Origin: an uncultured Planctomycetaceae bacterium | Lineage (GTDB): Bacteria; Planctomycetota; Planctomycetia; Planctomycetales; Planctomycetaceae | Assembly (NCBI GenBank): GCA_903924405.1 | Contig: CAIYBH010000073.1 | Location: 1-63,770 of the forward strand | Length of the DNA stretch: 63,770 bases | Direction of reading: 5' to 3' | In this document: in pieces, positions 7,575 through 17,770 of the stretch | How the letters are laid out: each line of letters begins with the position of its first letter | Numbering within the stretch: the first letter of the stretch is position 1 | Notes under the pieces: generated by a model | Seen by the model: the letters and a program-made list of their open reading frames with translations, nothing else | The model's database searches: none | What the model was told of the DNA's origin: nothing | Position numbers and translations under genes: made by a program

Positions 7575-9527
7575 TCAGGGAGCAAGAGTCGGCACGGGCT
7601 TCATGGCTGGTTGAGCATGGCCGACCGGAATGACGCGAAGTGTTTGGTCGCCGGACTGTTGCAGATGTTCCAACAGAATGCGGCGGATTTCTGACGCGGT
7701 TTCCGGGTGTCGGACAACTTCGCTGTGGCCAGCGCGGATGACCTTTTCGCTGGTGACATCGGGGCGGTGGGCATTTTTCCATGAGACCACGCCGTCGGTC
7801 CAATCTTCCGGCTTGCTGCCTTTGCGAACGGCCACGATATTGTGGTGCGGAATTTCTTCAGGAACATCCGTATTTCTTACCAGCGTCAGGACGGCCGATT
7901 TTCGGGTGAGCGAATCCATGCTGGTTTGCTGAGTGAACAGTTTGTCTGCCACATCCCGGCCATTCTGTTCGAACACCAGACGGCTGAGCTCCAGTGTTCT
8001 GGATGGTAGCCAGACGACAGAGCCGAGCGCCCAGCGGGTGAATCGATTGGACAGTGAACTACCACCGTAGGGGCTGGCGATCGTCACGATACGATTGACC
8101 GCTGAGTTCTGGCGAAAGAAGAACACTCGCCGAATTTCTGATTTCACTGACCCAGGGGCTTTGAGTGCGTCCACGGGACGTTTGCTGACGGATTTCCAGA
8201 GTCGGTCACCGCTGTCAATGGTCAGCATGTGTGCCAGGATTCCTCCCATACTGTGGCCGACCACCACCATCTGATCCAGGCGAGGATTTTTGTGCTCGGG
8301 ATCGCAATCCAGTCGCAATCTGCCCAGTGTGTCTCTGAGTCTGGCTGCAGAAAACGCTATGGGTTCACCGGTTGGGTACATGTAGAACCAGAATTGATAC
8401 TTTCTGCGAATCTCCGGGTCTGCCTGCAGGTCGTTGAAGACTTCCATCCACGTCAATGGGCTGGACCAGAAGCCGTGAACCATGAGAACTGGAATTCGGT
8501 CCGGGTCGTAGGGCTGAACCATGTAGAGTCCTTCGACTTTTTCTGCCAGGTCCGGTCGGATCAGTCCCCACGTATCAAGCAGGCTCAGGTCAGGATTGCT
8601 GAGTTGTCGGGCGAGTGGTGTGGTGATATCGGTTTCCAGCGGAAGCAGGGTATTGGCGACCACCAGTCCTTCGGATTCACGTGGATCATAAACCTGCAGG
8701 CGAATCACGGACGGCTCAATCTGATTTGAAGGTTCGTCAAAGTGGACGACAACAGTGGCCGCATAGTTCATGCTTTTTGTGTAGTAGCGAGCCATCGGAT
8801 CTGAGACGCCGGAATTTGGCGGGCTGACGATGATGGGCACACCCAATCCCGGTGTGGTGTGTCTGCTGCGAAGATTTCTGAGTTGGTAATCGGACACAAA
8901 ATCAAAGTCACCGAATTGCTCGAGGCACATCAGTCGGCTGGGGAAGGGAATCTCAAAGTGTACGCCTCGATGGGTTAGCGGCATCCTCAGACTCTGGCCG
9001 AGTCGGTAGCGGCCATGAGTCTTTGCCAGCCGCAGCAGGTTCTCGAGGCTGGTGTTGTACACGTTTGCGGTATCCCGATGTGGAGCGGCTGCGGGATCAC
9101 GACACTGTCCCGTTTCATCCGGGCGACTGAAGAGTTGCCATGCGTCGCGGGCTGCGTCCAAATACAACTCCATCGCCAGATGGGGATCTTCGGAACGTAC
9201 GGATTCGGCAGCCAGATACTGCAGTTCGGCGAGGGCGTGGGTCGCTTCCGGATAGTCTTTTCCGTGGCGGTGCGTACGGCAGTGGTCGATCATTCGCCGG
9301 AGATTTTCGCCGCCGGAGTAGTGAGATTCGGCGAGAAACTGATAGGTGCGATCTGAGTTTCTCAGGCCACCGAAGAGCGTGTGATTCAGACGGTCAGTCA
9401 GCTGATTTTCCGGCTTGTGCCGCACCTTGACAAACTCCGCCGTCGCGCAGCCGCACACGCAGACCAACGCGCAGCTAATCAGCAGCACTGGTTGCTTCCA
9501 TGCGACCTGTGGACTTCGGCCATTCAT
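7575..9527 (-). CDS. alpha/beta-hydrolase lipoprotein (esterase/lipase-like)
   Basis: 650 residues. The N terminus has a hydrophobic stretch and a lipobox-like VCGC with Cys27, suggesting a membrane-anchored lipoprotein that LspA (25083-25625) could process. The catalytic half contains PVLMVHGFWSSPLTWM (oxyanion strand and loop) and the nucleophile elbow GHSMGG with Ser426. A late DGVVSW and a HSEVVRHPET segment probably supply Asp and His. The first about 280 residues are helical and TPR-like, followed by a beta-rich segment, so the protein is longer than typical lipases of 300-400 residues. It is convergent with the flavoprotein gene and has no operon partner. The hydrolase fold is clear; the substrate is not. 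Confidence 0.85.
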   Translation of the reverse strand: MNGRSPQVAWKQPVLLISCALVCVCGCATAEFVKVRHKPENQLTDRLNHTLFGGLRNSDRTYQFLAESHYSGGENLRRMIDHCRTHRHGKDYPEATHALAELQYLAAESVRSEDPHLAMELYLDAARDAWQLFSRPDETGQCRDPAAAPHRDTANVYNTSLENLLRLAKTHGRYRLGQSLRMPLTHRGVHFEIPFPSRLMCLEQFGDFDFVSDYQLRNLRSRHTTPGLGVPIIVSPPNSGVSDPMARYYTKSMNYAATVVVHFDEPSNQIEPSVIRLQVYDPRESEGLVVANTLLPLETDITTPLARQLSNPDLSLLDTWGLIRPDLAEKVEGLYMVQPYDPDRIPVLMVHGFWSSPLTWMEVFNDLQADPEIRRKYQFWFYMYPTGEPIAFSAARLRDTLGRLRLDCDPEHKNPRLDQMVVVGHSMGGILAHMLTIDSGDRLWKSVSKRPVDALKAPGSVKSEIRRVFFFRQNSAVNRIVTIASPYGGSSLSNRFTRWALGSVVWLPSRTLELSRLVFEQNGRDVADKLFTQQTSMDSLTRKSAVLTLVRNTDVPEEIPHHNIVAVRKGSKPEDWTDGVVSWKNAHRPDVTSEKVIRAGHSEVVRHPETASEIRRILLEHLQQSGDQTLRVIPVGHAQPAMKPVPTLAP

Positions 9528-10178
9528 GAAACGAAAAGCTATCCGTCAGATGAGTGAATTCCGGATCTCTGAACCCATAACACTCCGCTGCTGCTTCCAA
9601 CGCCGTAGGTATACCTGATCCTCGGGAATGGCCCGGGGCTTGTCATTGACAAACGCCGGTCGGCCATGTCGATGGCAAGGGAGCTCCGGCAGAGAACTCT
9701 GACAGCTTCGTTTTATTCGTAACTTGCGTCAAGATCAGTGGTTGGGACGCTGCTGAAACCGTTGTTCCCGTGAACAAGCCGGTCGCATGGACGAGCGGAT
9801 TCCGAGCCCTCTGTCTGGCATGAAAAAAGGGGCCACTGCGACGGAACTCGCTTGATGATGATTTGGAAGAGTGGGATGATTGGGTGGCGCGGGGAGGGTG
9901 TGTTCATCGCCATACGGAGATCTGAATTTCTCAGAATTCAACCGTGGAGGAGGGGCCGGTTCCGGCGAAAGCGTGTCGGATCACCCAGCAGCGGTGCTGG
10001 TTACCGGCTGTGAACAGTGCGTTGTCATGCAGCAGAGGCGCACTCGACGAATGTCAGCTTCAGGCGAGAGCCGTGGCCTTGTTGACCGCCGAGCAAAGAA
10101 GAATGGCTGTGACGGGGTTCGGGTTGCTAACTGAGCGACTGCGGGAATTCCCCGGCGAGTCTGACCAGCCGATGGAGA
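9528..10178. other. 651-bp intergenic stretch, no gene recognised
   Basis: Holds the 5' region of the minus-strand hydrolase and the 3' region of the TPR lipoprotein gene. Short ORFs here have no family signature or credible start. Small dyads TTGTCA-T-TGACAA (9640-9652) and TGAATT-N6-AATTCA are the only structures noted. Confidence 0.5.
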
Positions 10179-10634
10179 TCAGAGTCCCTTGAGCGATGCT
10201 GGAATGGCCAGTTTGGAATTGACCGCTCGGGCCTGCTGGACAGCGCGTTTAGCGGCGTCACGATTGCCTTTTTTCAGCTCGAGTTCCGCGGTAACAAGCA
10301 GGAACTGATCCTGCTCCATGGCGCCTGCCTGCAGTTGCTTGAGGGTTTCCTCAGCCTCGGTAAGTTTTCCCTGAGCGATACGAGCGCGGGCCAGTGTTCT
10401 TAAGGCGGATTCGGTGAGGTCTGGCTGGAGTGTTCCGCTGGCGACGGCGGTTGTGAGCTGTGTTTCTGCTCCGCTGAAGTCGCCTTGTTCGAAGCACTTC
10501 AGCCCGGACTCGTAGGCAGATTCAGTTGAAGCAACATCATCCTGCGAGGCTGAGCCGCCACTGCAGCCAGCAACACTGAGGGGCAGACCGCTGATCAGGG
10601 ACAGGATCAGAACTGATCGGATGTGAGGGGCCAT
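10179..10634 (-). CDS. small TPR-like lipoprotein
   Basis: 151 residues from the ATG at 10634; an upstream ATG would add 30 residues without signal character. The signal peptide ends in the lipobox SVAGC, giving an N-terminal lipidated cysteine at about residue 24. The rest is helix-turn-helix tetratricopeptide-like: a first pair around GLKCFEQGDFSGAETQLTTA, then ARIAQGKLTEAEETLKQL, then LELKKGNRDAAKRAVQQA. TPR lipoproteins commonly scaffold envelope complexes. A terminator for the upstream DUF1559 gene sits just before the start, so it is probably transcribed on its own. The partner is unknown. Confidence 0.8.
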   Translation of the reverse strand: MAPHIRSVLILSLISGLPLSVAGCSGGSASQDDVASTESAYESGLKCFEQGDFSGAETQLTTAVASGTLQPDLTESALRTLARARIAQGKLTEAEETLKQLQAGAMEQDQFLLVTAELELKKGNRDAAKRAVQQARAVNSKLAIPASLKGL

Positions 10635-10666
10635 TGAGTCGTTCCAGCGTAGCGGTGATGGGCAGG

Positions 10667-10695
10667 AAAAATGCCGCACCTCTGGGAGTGCGGCA
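10667..10695 (-). terminator. Rho-independent terminator of the DUF1559 gene
   Basis: On the minus strand TGCCGCAC, an 8-base loop and GTGCGGCA are followed by TTTTT. It lies about 110 bases after the stop of the 10807-11952 gene. Confidence 0.78.
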
Positions 10696-10806
10696 AAGTG
10701 GCGGGGCGTTTGGTGGAGATCCACGGCAAGTTGCCGACCGGATTTCGTATGGAACCCGTCCGTACGACTTGCCGCCAGTCTCCGGGCAATGCGCCCTTTA
10801 CTCAGC

Positions 10807-11952
10807 TTACCAGTCCCCTACTGACTCTCCGGTTCCGCGGGTTCCCACGCTCCTCCAAACTCCGAGGTCAATACTGTCGCTGGCAAACCGAACGCTGCCG
10901 TCCGCAAGCATCACGTTGGCACCTCCGGTGTGCATGCTGCGTGCTGAGATGATTGCGTGTTCGCCCGGGGTGTCTGAAATGGCGCTCCAGTTTCCGCAAT
11001 CTGAACCGCGCCAGTTGGGCGTGGCCACATGGTTGTACATGGTGCCTGAGTACGCAGCGAACGGCCAGCCGTTGGAGTAGTCACTTCCGGCTGCCCATCT
11101 TCCGAAGGTCATGAAATTGAAGCCACTGGCCACTTTGGGGGCGTTCAGGCAGTCGTTGTACATGGTGTCAGGTGGCAGCATGACATTTTGTCGATTGGGA
11201 GACGTGATGATGTCAGCCGGCGATGGAGGCGTCGACGCGGAGGCCCGTGCTGAGCCTTTCGTGCGTTCTGCAAACATTGCGGTGTTTGACAGCCCGTCCG
11301 TGAAATCGCGATCTCCGAGGGCGGACCCGGCGGTAAAGGCTCCGTTGCCTCCACAGGTCAGTGTTTGCGATCCGACCGTTACTGAGCCGCTCCAGTTGTT
11401 CTGTGAGGTTGTGTTTGTGGCACCAGCGTAAGGGGTGCTTCCACCAAAGTTGTAGACGTAGTTATTCTCGGTGATGATCACGCCGGTGTTGGCATCGGAT
11501 GGGCACAGAAACAAGCCGGCAGCCTGTGCATAAGCCGCGTAGTTGGGGTTGGAGGGAACGCCGGATGTGGTCATTCGGGTGGAGTTGGGCCCGGCGAAGT
11601 TGATCAGATTGTAGATGTTGGCCTGTTCCATGTAGGGCAGAATGAAAATGTGAACTGAGCGATTGCCGGTCCAGACGTTTGCGGCATTGCTGCTGTAGCT
11701 GGTGTAGCTGACCTGCACGTTACCCGCGACTGTCAGATCGGGCAGGAGTCTTCCCGGGGGAAACCTGTTGTGGGTGGAAAGATAGTTGTGCAGCCCCAAC
11801 CCGATTTGCTTCAGATTGTTCCTGCACTGGGTCCGCCGGGCGGCCTCACGGGCCTGTTGCACGGCGGGTAGCAACAAAGACACAAGGATGGCGATGATTG
11901 CAATGACCACCAACAATTCGATGAGGGTGAATCCACGTTGCGAACGACGCAT
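10807..11952 (-). CDS. DUF1559 protein with prepilin-type N-terminal methylation site
   Basis: 381 residues from ATG 11952, which has AGGAG eight bases upstream. The N terminus is a classical type IV prepilin segment: [17 protein letters not shown] after a short basic leader, cut after the glycine and methylated at Phe in known systems. It continues as [20 protein letters not shown], the standard start of DUF1559. Near the C terminus the block [17 protein letters not shown] matches the family H-X-G...DGSVR signature. These pseudopilin-like secreted proteins are greatly expanded in planctomycetes, and their exact role is unknown. It has its own terminator. A second member lies at 54859-55779. 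Confidence 0.95.
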   Translation of the reverse strand: MRRSQRGFTLIELLVVIAIIAILVSLLLPAVQQAREAARRTQCRNNLKQIGLGLHNYLSTHNRFPPGRLLPDLTVAGNVQVSYTSYSSNAANVWTGNRSVHIFILPYMEQANIYNLINFAGPNSTRMTTSGVPSNPNYAAYAQAAGLFLCPSDANTGVIITENNYVYNFGGSTPYAGATNTTSQNNWSGSVTVGSQTLTCGGNGAFTAGSALGDRDFTDGLSNTAMFAERTKGSARASASTPPSPADIITSPNRQNVMLPPDTMYNDCLNAPKVASGFNFMTFGRWAAGSDYSNGWPFAAYSGTMYNHVATPNWRGSDCGNWSAISDTPGEHAIISARSMHTGGANVMLADGSVRFASDSIDLGVWRSVGTRGTGESVGDW

Positions 11953-12684
11953 GAAAAATAACTCCTGAGATCCAATGACTGACATAAGCCGGAACGGAGC
12001 GGAACTCGCCAGGCGTTCACCGGTGATTGTAGAGCACCCGGGGCAAGGTTCATTCCTGAGTTGCCGTTGCACGCGGTGAGACGGGCAGATTGAAGTGACC
12101 CGTGGATATCAGAGCTCGTGAATCTCTATCTCTTCCCATTGATAAGAATCCACTGCGACGTCCTCGATTCACTCAGAGGACGGATCCAGTTTGTGGGAAA
12201 AAGAGGCACGTTCTGACGGACGGCCCCTGCAACGTCTGGCTGCACCACGTGTTGACCGGCAATCAAAAACAGATTCGGCAATCCGGAACACTTTCCCCAA
12301 TCCCTCAGCTTTATTAAGCTTCGCAGACTGCGATGCTTCGCCGGAGTGCCTCGGTGCCTTGCTGCGACGGCGGTAAGGCGTTGCGGCCGCGGCATGATTG
12401 AGAATTGTCGGCGGTGGTTCGCGGGATGGAATATTAATCGGGGTCGTTGAGTATGGTGAATGTGAACTGCGGAAGTTTTTCAAAGCCGGGTCAGCCCGTG
12501 AATGAGTTGTGACGGACGGTTCAACCGCAGGGCCTGGGCTGGATTCAGGCAGGGTGAAAAGTCGTCTGTTTTGATAGCGGGAAAATTGGGCAAGGCAGCA
12601 GCTTTCAGATTCTGTTGGTGACTTTCAAGGGCGGAATCTTCGGTGGTGAAGTGCTGAGGGCTTGTTCGGAAGGGATTCTGTTGC
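11953..12684. other. 732-bp intergenic stretch between divergent genes
   Basis: Should contain the promoters of the DUF1559 gene (minus) and the SbcD-like gene (plus), which are divergent. I could not fix a convincing -35/-10 pair. An AGCTT-TATT-AAGCT dyad lies near 12309-12322. No conserved ORF seen. Confidence 0.5.
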
Positions 12685-14367
12685 ATGGCGTTTCATCCGC
12701 AGCGATTTATCCATGCGGCCAATATACGGCTTGATGTGCCCGTCAGTGTGCAGACCACTGAACGCCCGGGCGACCAGTTGCGCATGGAATTTGAAGACGC
12801 GACCCTGCAGGCCTTTGACGCAGTGATCGAGAATTGCCTGCGTCACGACGTGGACTTCCTGTTGCTGACGGGCAACGTGTTTATCGAAGCGGATCGCAGT
12901 TTGCGCGCAAGGCTGGCGATCCTGAAAGGCTTTCAGCGTCTGCGTGAGCGTGAGATTCAGGTGTTTGTAGTGCCAGGGGACATGGATCCGGCGGAAGCGT
13001 GGCGAGCGATCCCGGAGATGCCGGACAATGTCTCTGTTTGCTACAGCTCCAACCCGGAGCCTGAAGAGTTGGTTGTGGATGACCAGCCGGTGACCATGGT
13101 GTCATCATCGACGTGGCTGGGAAACGTTGATGATTTCGGCATTCAGGTAATCGCTCGCGGTGGAGAATCAGTCCAGCCGTTTCGGATTGGCGTCATTTCC
13201 CGGGCTCGCTTTGAAGAGTCTCGTCGGATTGCTGCTGTGGCTGCTGCGTCGGGCGACCATGTACTTGGGGCGGTGGCTGTAAACCCGGCCACGTCGGAAT
13301 TGGTGATTGCTGCTCAGCAGCAGGCTGTTGAGCAGGAAGAGACCGGGGTCACGGTTTGGCGGTCTCTGGAAACGGATGGGCCATCGCGTCCGACGCGGGC
13401 GGATGATCTGCGGCCCGGGCAGCAGGGCGGTGCTGGGCCGTCCGCTGGTGGTTCTGAGGAGTCGCCGGATTCAGGGTTTCTGCGCTATGCGGACGAGATG
13501 CTTCGCGAGGCGCAACTGCATTTTCTGGCATTGACCGGCGAACTGTCACCGTCGACCTCGTGGCGGGAGTCCGGTGTGGTGCATTCTCCCGGGACAACTC
13601 AGCCCCGCAGCCGACTGGAAGCTGTGAGTGGGACCTGTTCGCTGGTGCAGGTGGCCGAGGATGGAACCGTGAAGATCTCTTCGCTCGACACCAGTTGTGT
13701 CGACTGGAAGCATCTTGAGATTCGGGTGTCTGCGGGCATGGATCTTTCCACCCTGCTGCAGCAGATGAAAACACGGTTACTGGAAACTCGTTCCGGAGCC
13801 TCGGATCGGATCTGGTCGGTTCAATGGATTCTGCGGGGTTCATTACCGCTGTTGCATTCGCTGCTGGAAAGTGATCTGGACACCGCGTTGGGGGTTGAGT
13901 TGGATGAGGTCATGTCGTCGGTTCGCAGTATTCGTTTGCTGCATGATGTTCAGACGCTTCCCGACCCGTGGCCCGTATCTCATCCCACCGCGACGCTGGC
14001 CGACCAGTACCAGCAGTTGCTGACACGACCTGCGATGTTGCGGGACGCGGACCTTCAGCGATTGATCGATAACGACGGGACGTTGTCGAACGGGTGGAAG
14101 CAGCGACTGACTTCTGTACTTCCGTCTCTCGATCCGGAGCGAATTCTGGCGAGACTGAGGGAGGATGGTGCTGGGTGGTTCGAGCCTGCTTTCAATAGTG
14201 ATGTTGTTGAGGCTGAGCAGGAAGTGCCGGAGTCTTCCGGCGACGAAGATCGATTCGAAGAGTCTGATGCGGAAGAACACGAAGACGCCGTTGCGGCCGC
14301 GACGGGAGAAGTTGTGGCTGAAGCGTATGAAGATGCTGAGGACGACGACGAAGGGGAACTTCGTTGA
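12685..14367 (+). CDS. SbcD/YhaO-like metallophosphoesterase homologue, active site lost
   Basis: 560 residues from ATG 12685 (GGAAGGGA upstream). It follows the SbcD/Mre11/YhaO exonuclease layout, but each metal-binding motif is altered. HxxDxHLD is HAANIRLD (residues 10-17), GDxFD is GNVFIE (63-68), GNHD is GDMD (98-101), and the late GHxH region reads TGELSPS near residue 284. Flanking family features remain, for example VVHSPGTTQPRSRLEA where SbcD has its YPGSPQGR block. About 50 C-terminal residues are strongly acidic (over half Asp/Glu). The next gene is the YhaN/SbcC-like ATPase, the usual partner. I infer a catalytically inactive structural subunit. The nuclease family is clear; activity is unlikely. 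Confidence 0.8.
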   Translation: MAFHPQRFIHAANIRLDVPVSVQTTERPGDQLRMEFEDATLQAFDAVIENCLRHDVDFLLLTGNVFIEADRSLRARLAILKGFQRLREREIQVFVVPGDMDPAEAWRAIPEMPDNVSVCYSSNPEPEELVVDDQPVTMVSSSTWLGNVDDFGIQVIARGGESVQPFRIGVISRARFEESRRIAAVAAASGDHVLGAVAVNPATSELVIAAQQQAVEQEETGVTVWRSLETDGPSRPTRADDLRPGQQGGAGPSAGGSEESPDSGFLRYADEMLREAQLHFLALTGELSPSTSWRESGVVHSPGTTQPRSRLEAVSGTCSLVQVAEDGTVKISSLDTSCVDWKHLEIRVSAGMDLSTLLQQMKTRLLETRSGASDRIWSVQWILRGSLPLLHSLLESDLDTALGVELDEVMSSVRSIRLLHDVQTLPDPWPVSHPTATLADQYQQLLTRPAMLRDADLQRLIDNDGTLSNGWKQRLTSVLPSLDPERILARLREDGAGWFEPAFNSDVVEAEQEVPESSGDEDRFEESDAEEHEDAVAAATGEVVAEAYEDAEDDDEGELR

Positions 14368-14500
14368 ACAGAAAGAAAACGGCACGCATCGAAGCCCTGT
14401 GCGGGAACCGTTCAAAAATCCTGATACGGTGGTTCATGGGGCCTGTGCACTGGAAGACCATCGTGACGAATCAGAGTGATATGGAACAGAGGACGGCGGC

Positions 14501-17500
14501 ATGAGGCTGACGGAAATTGATATTGATCGTTTTCGCATCTGGCGCAGTCTGTTGCTCAGGCTGGATCCACGAGGACTGAACGTCATTTATGGGCCGAATG
14601 AGGCTGGCAAGACGACCCTGATGCGGTTCATCCGGTCGACGCTGTACGGCTATGAGCCTCTGGAGTCTGAGCCGGCATGGCACCGTCCTGACGCCACACA
14701 GCCCTGGCGTGGGGCGATTCGCTGCGAACATGGTGGTCGCACGTGGCGGATCTTTCGTCGGGCCGAACTGAGTCAGCGTGGCAAGCTGCGTCTGTCGGGG
14801 GGGCCTGAGGGGCTCGACCGGGATCAGGCCATGCAGGCTATCCTGTCCGACACATCGGAAGAGGTGTATTCCGACGTGTTTGCCGTGGGGGTGCGTGAGC
14901 TGCAGCAGCTGTCGACGCTCGGCACTGGTCAGGTGGCGCAGTACATTTACGGTCTCTCTCTGGGGCCACAGGGGCGTCAGATCCTTGCCGCATTGGCTGC
15001 GGTGCGCGGTCGCCGTGCTGAGATGTTCGGTGAGGATCAGAAAACCGGTCGGCTCCCGGAGCTCTTTGATCGGTACGCAGGATTATCAACGGCGCGGAAA
15101 AGTGCCGGCGCAGCCCGTGATCAGCACACCAAACTGACCCGCCGCCGCAATGAACTCACCGGCCTGATTGAACAGTTGCAGCACCGCGAATCCAGTCTGC
15201 GCAATGAACTCAAAGGCCTGAGATTCCTGCAAAACTGCCACAAGCCGTGGAAGCGGACTCAGGAACTGAAGGAAGAGCTGGCGAAGCTGCCGACAGTGCT
15301 GGGGGACCCCGCCGAGTCACTCAAGCAATTCGCTGCTGCTGAAAAGGATCTTCAGGACGCGAATTCCCGCCGGGATCGTCTGAACGAACAGGCCGCCCAG
15401 TTCAAGGCTCAGGCCGAACGACTGCAGACCGACCAGTCCTTCGAAAAAGAGCGGTACGCCATTCAGAGTCTTGTGGATCAATCCAGCTGGCTGCGTCAGA
15501 TTGATCAGCAGATCCGAACGGCGGAGGATCGTGCCAGCGAACTTCGACGCGAGCTCAACCACCAACTGGGACAACTGGGAGAGGGCTGGACGGTTGAGCG
15601 TCTGGGGGCTGTGGACACATCGCCCGCAGCTCACAATCGGTTACTGGAGATGGCTCGACGCTATCAGGACGCGTTGCAGCGACGTGGAAAGCTGCGTCGC
15701 TGGACCAGGAGCATGACGCGTCGCAGTGGCCGCGAGCTGCTGGAATTGAATACGCAGCTGGACGAACTGGGCATGCCGGTCGATGAAGCGATCGATCAGG
15801 AGCAGGCGCGTCTGAAAGAGCTGGAAAACCTCGGCCGGCTGCGGCTGCAGGAAGAGCAGCTGGCCCTGAAGATTCAGACGGTTCGCAGAGTCCTGGATCG
15901 AGTTGACGTGGAAGATACGATCCCGGAATGGGTTGACAAGACCATTTCCCTGATGGGGTGGGTTGGTGCAGCACTGTGTTTGTTCGGAGTCGCCACATTT
16001 TCGATTGGCGGAGAACCTCAGCGGGCCCTCGGCGGGGCCCTTGCGGCGGCGGCCTTTGGTTTTGCCGGGATCATGTGGTGGGCCGTAAGAAATGGTTTGC
16101 GGAATCATTTTGATGCCACGACGGGGCTGCGGCTGGACGACATCGCTGACGAGGCGCGACAGGCAGATCGTCAATTGCGTCAGCTGCAGGAACGTATTCA
16201 GCGCATGGCGGTCGTGGACCGGCACCAGCAGCGAAGCGGGCAGTCTGAGCAGGAGTGGAAATCCTCCACGGCGGAGATGGTGGACCGGATCGGCGATTGT
16301 TCGCAGCGGATCGCGGATTTGGAAGTTCTGCAGCGACGTCAATTTCGTGCGGCTGCCCGCAGAATGCGACTGCGCCTGCTTCGGGACCGCTTCCGGGCGG
16401 CGCAACAGGAATTGAATGGCATTCGTCAGGAATGGTGCCGTCTGCTGCAGTCTATCGGAATGCAGGAAACCTTGCAGATCGAGCAGGCCTTCGAGTGGTG
16501 GCGTCGCATTCAGGATGTGCGCGAGCTTGCCACTCAATGTCGCAATTCGGCTCCGGAGGTTGAGGGCCTGCGGCGGATGTTTGAAGCGATGCGAGTGCGG
16601 GTGGAACAGGTTGGAAGTCGGCTCGCAAATCCCGGGAAAACGGATTTTACTCGACCTCTGGAAGTGCTGTCCGCGTGGCAGTTACAGCTGAAGACTCATG
16701 ATCGGGATCGGGCAGAGCGTGAGCGACTGCTGACAGACTCAGAAACGAAATCACGCGATGCCGTTCATGCTCAGCATCAGGCTGAAGCGGCTGAACTGCG
16801 ACGCAGTGCGATCTTGTCAAGAACTGCAGCATCCGGGCGTGAAGAGTTGCAGAAACAGCAGGAAACGGTCACGCGCCGTGCCCAAATGGAAACGCAGCTG
16901 CGAAAGACTGGCGAGGAGCTGATTGAGTTGTCACTCAGTGAGCCCGAGCTGGCGTTCACTGAAGACGAGTTGCAGAAATTTCAGCCTCAGGTGGCTCGTG
17001 AGACAATTGAGCTCCGCACGAGTGAACTTAAAGACGTGGAGCAGAAACTGCGCCGCCATCATGAGGAGCTTGGAAGTCTGAAGCAGGAACTGCGGTTGCT
17101 GGAGACTCGGCGAGATTCCCACGTGGAGTTCTTTCAGAAGGCCCACCTCGCTTCTGATATCTATCGAACCGTTGAAGAATGGCTGGCGCTGCAACTTGAG
17201 CTGGATGCCGTGATGCAGATTCGACGGCGATTCGAGCAGGAGAATATCTCCGGAACGCTTGTATCGGCCTCATCCTACATGCACCGGATGACGGCAGGGC
17301 GCTATCATCGCATCTGGGCTCCGCTTGGTGAAGATTTTCTCTGCATTGACGATGAGTTTGGCCAGACATTTCGTGTTGAGCAGTTGAGCGGGGGAACTCG
17401 CGAGCAATTGTTCCTTGCGATTCGATTTGCGCTGGTCAGGGAGTTTGCCCGCCGAGGAATTGAGCTGCCACTGGTGATGGATGACCTGTTTGTGAACTTT

Positions 17501-17770
17501 GACCAGGAACGCACGGAAGCCGCGGCGGACTGTTTGATTGAGGTGGCGAAGGAGGGACAGCAGGTCCTGTTCTTTACCTGTCATGAGCACATTGCCCGAC
17601 TCTTCCAGCGTAAGCAGGTAGAACCATTATGGTTACCCGGTCACAAAGTGGCTTTTGATACGATGAAGCCCGAACCTGAGGAGCAAGGGGGGGCTGGGGT
17701 TGCTCACGAGTTTGTGGCGGATTCTGACGAGCTGCTTGATGAGCCCAGTTCAAAGTCCGGGGGTGGTTGA
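14501..17770 (+). CDS. YhaN/SbcC-like coiled-coil AAA ATPase with central membrane hairpin
   Basis: 1089 residues from ATG 14501 (GAGGACGG upstream). Walker A is YGPNEAGKTTL (residues 30-40). Long coiled coils span about 180-450 and 550-900. Near the C terminus are the ABC signature LSGGTREQL (about 963) and Walker B LPLVMDDLFVNFD (about 988-1000), the SMC/Rad50 arrangement. Between the coils, at about 480-530, two hydrophobic segments (MGWVGAALCLFGVATF and ALAAAAFGFAGIMWWAV) look like a transmembrane hairpin, as reported for the YhaN branch. Rad50-type proteins hold DNA ends and control a nuclease partner. Here the partner gene upstream lacks nuclease ligands. Putative role: membrane-linked DNA binding or repair. 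Confidence 0.88.
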   Translation: MRLTEIDIDRFRIWRSLLLRLDPRGLNVIYGPNEAGKTTLMRFIRSTLYGYEPLESEPAWHRPDATQPWRGAIRCEHGGRTWRIFRRAELSQRGKLRLSGGPEGLDRDQAMQAILSDTSEEVYSDVFAVGVRELQQLSTLGTGQVAQYIYGLSLGPQGRQILAALAAVRGRRAEMFGEDQKTGRLPELFDRYAGLSTARKSAGAARDQHTKLTRRRNELTGLIEQLQHRESSLRNELKGLRFLQNCHKPWKRTQELKEELAKLPTVLGDPAESLKQFAAAEKDLQDANSRRDRLNEQAAQFKAQAERLQTDQSFEKERYAIQSLVDQSSWLRQIDQQIRTAEDRASELRRELNHQLGQLGEGWTVERLGAVDTSPAAHNRLLEMARRYQDALQRRGKLRRWTRSMTRRSGRELLELNTQLDELGMPVDEAIDQEQARLKELENLGRLRLQEEQLALKIQTVRRVLDRVDVEDTIPEWVDKTISLMGWVGAALCLFGVATFSIGGEPQRALGGALAAAAFGFAGIMWWAVRNGLRNHFDATTGLRLDDIADEARQADRQLRQLQERIQRMAVVDRHQQRSGQSEQEWKSSTAEMVDRIGDCSQRIADLEVLQRRQFRAAARRMRLRLLRDRFRAAQQELNGIRQEWCRLLQSIGMQETLQIEQAFEWWRRIQDVRELATQCRNSAPEVEGLRRMFEAMRVRVEQVGSRLANPGKTDFTRPLEVLSAWQLQLKTHDRDRAERERLLTDSETKSRDAVHAQHQAEAAELRRSAILSRTAASGREELQKQQETVTRRAQMETQLRKTGEELIELSLSEPELAFTEDELQKFQPQVARETIELRTSELKDVEQKLRRHHEELGSLKQELRLLETRRDSHVEFFQKAHLASDIYRTVEEWLALQLELDAVMQIRRRFEQENISGTLVSASSYMHRMTAGRYHRIWAPLGEDFLCIDDEFGQTFRVEQLSGGTREQLFLAIRFALVREFARRGIELPLVMDDLFVNFDQERTEAAADCLIEVAKEGQQVLFFTCHEHIARLFQRKQVEPLWLPGHKVAFDTMKPEPEEQGGAGVAHEFVADSDELLDEPSSKSGGG

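Noticed and set aside
9575..9655. Possible SRP RNA on the minus strand (ATCAGG...GGAAGCAGC)
   Set aside because: The order and spacing of the SRP Alu/S-domain core (GTCAGG, GGAA-type loop, AGCAGC) do not match, and no closing helix is present.
15641..16537. 298-codon minus-strand ORF inside the YhaN-like gene
   Set aside because: Shadow of a long coding region, with no start signal or conserved block.
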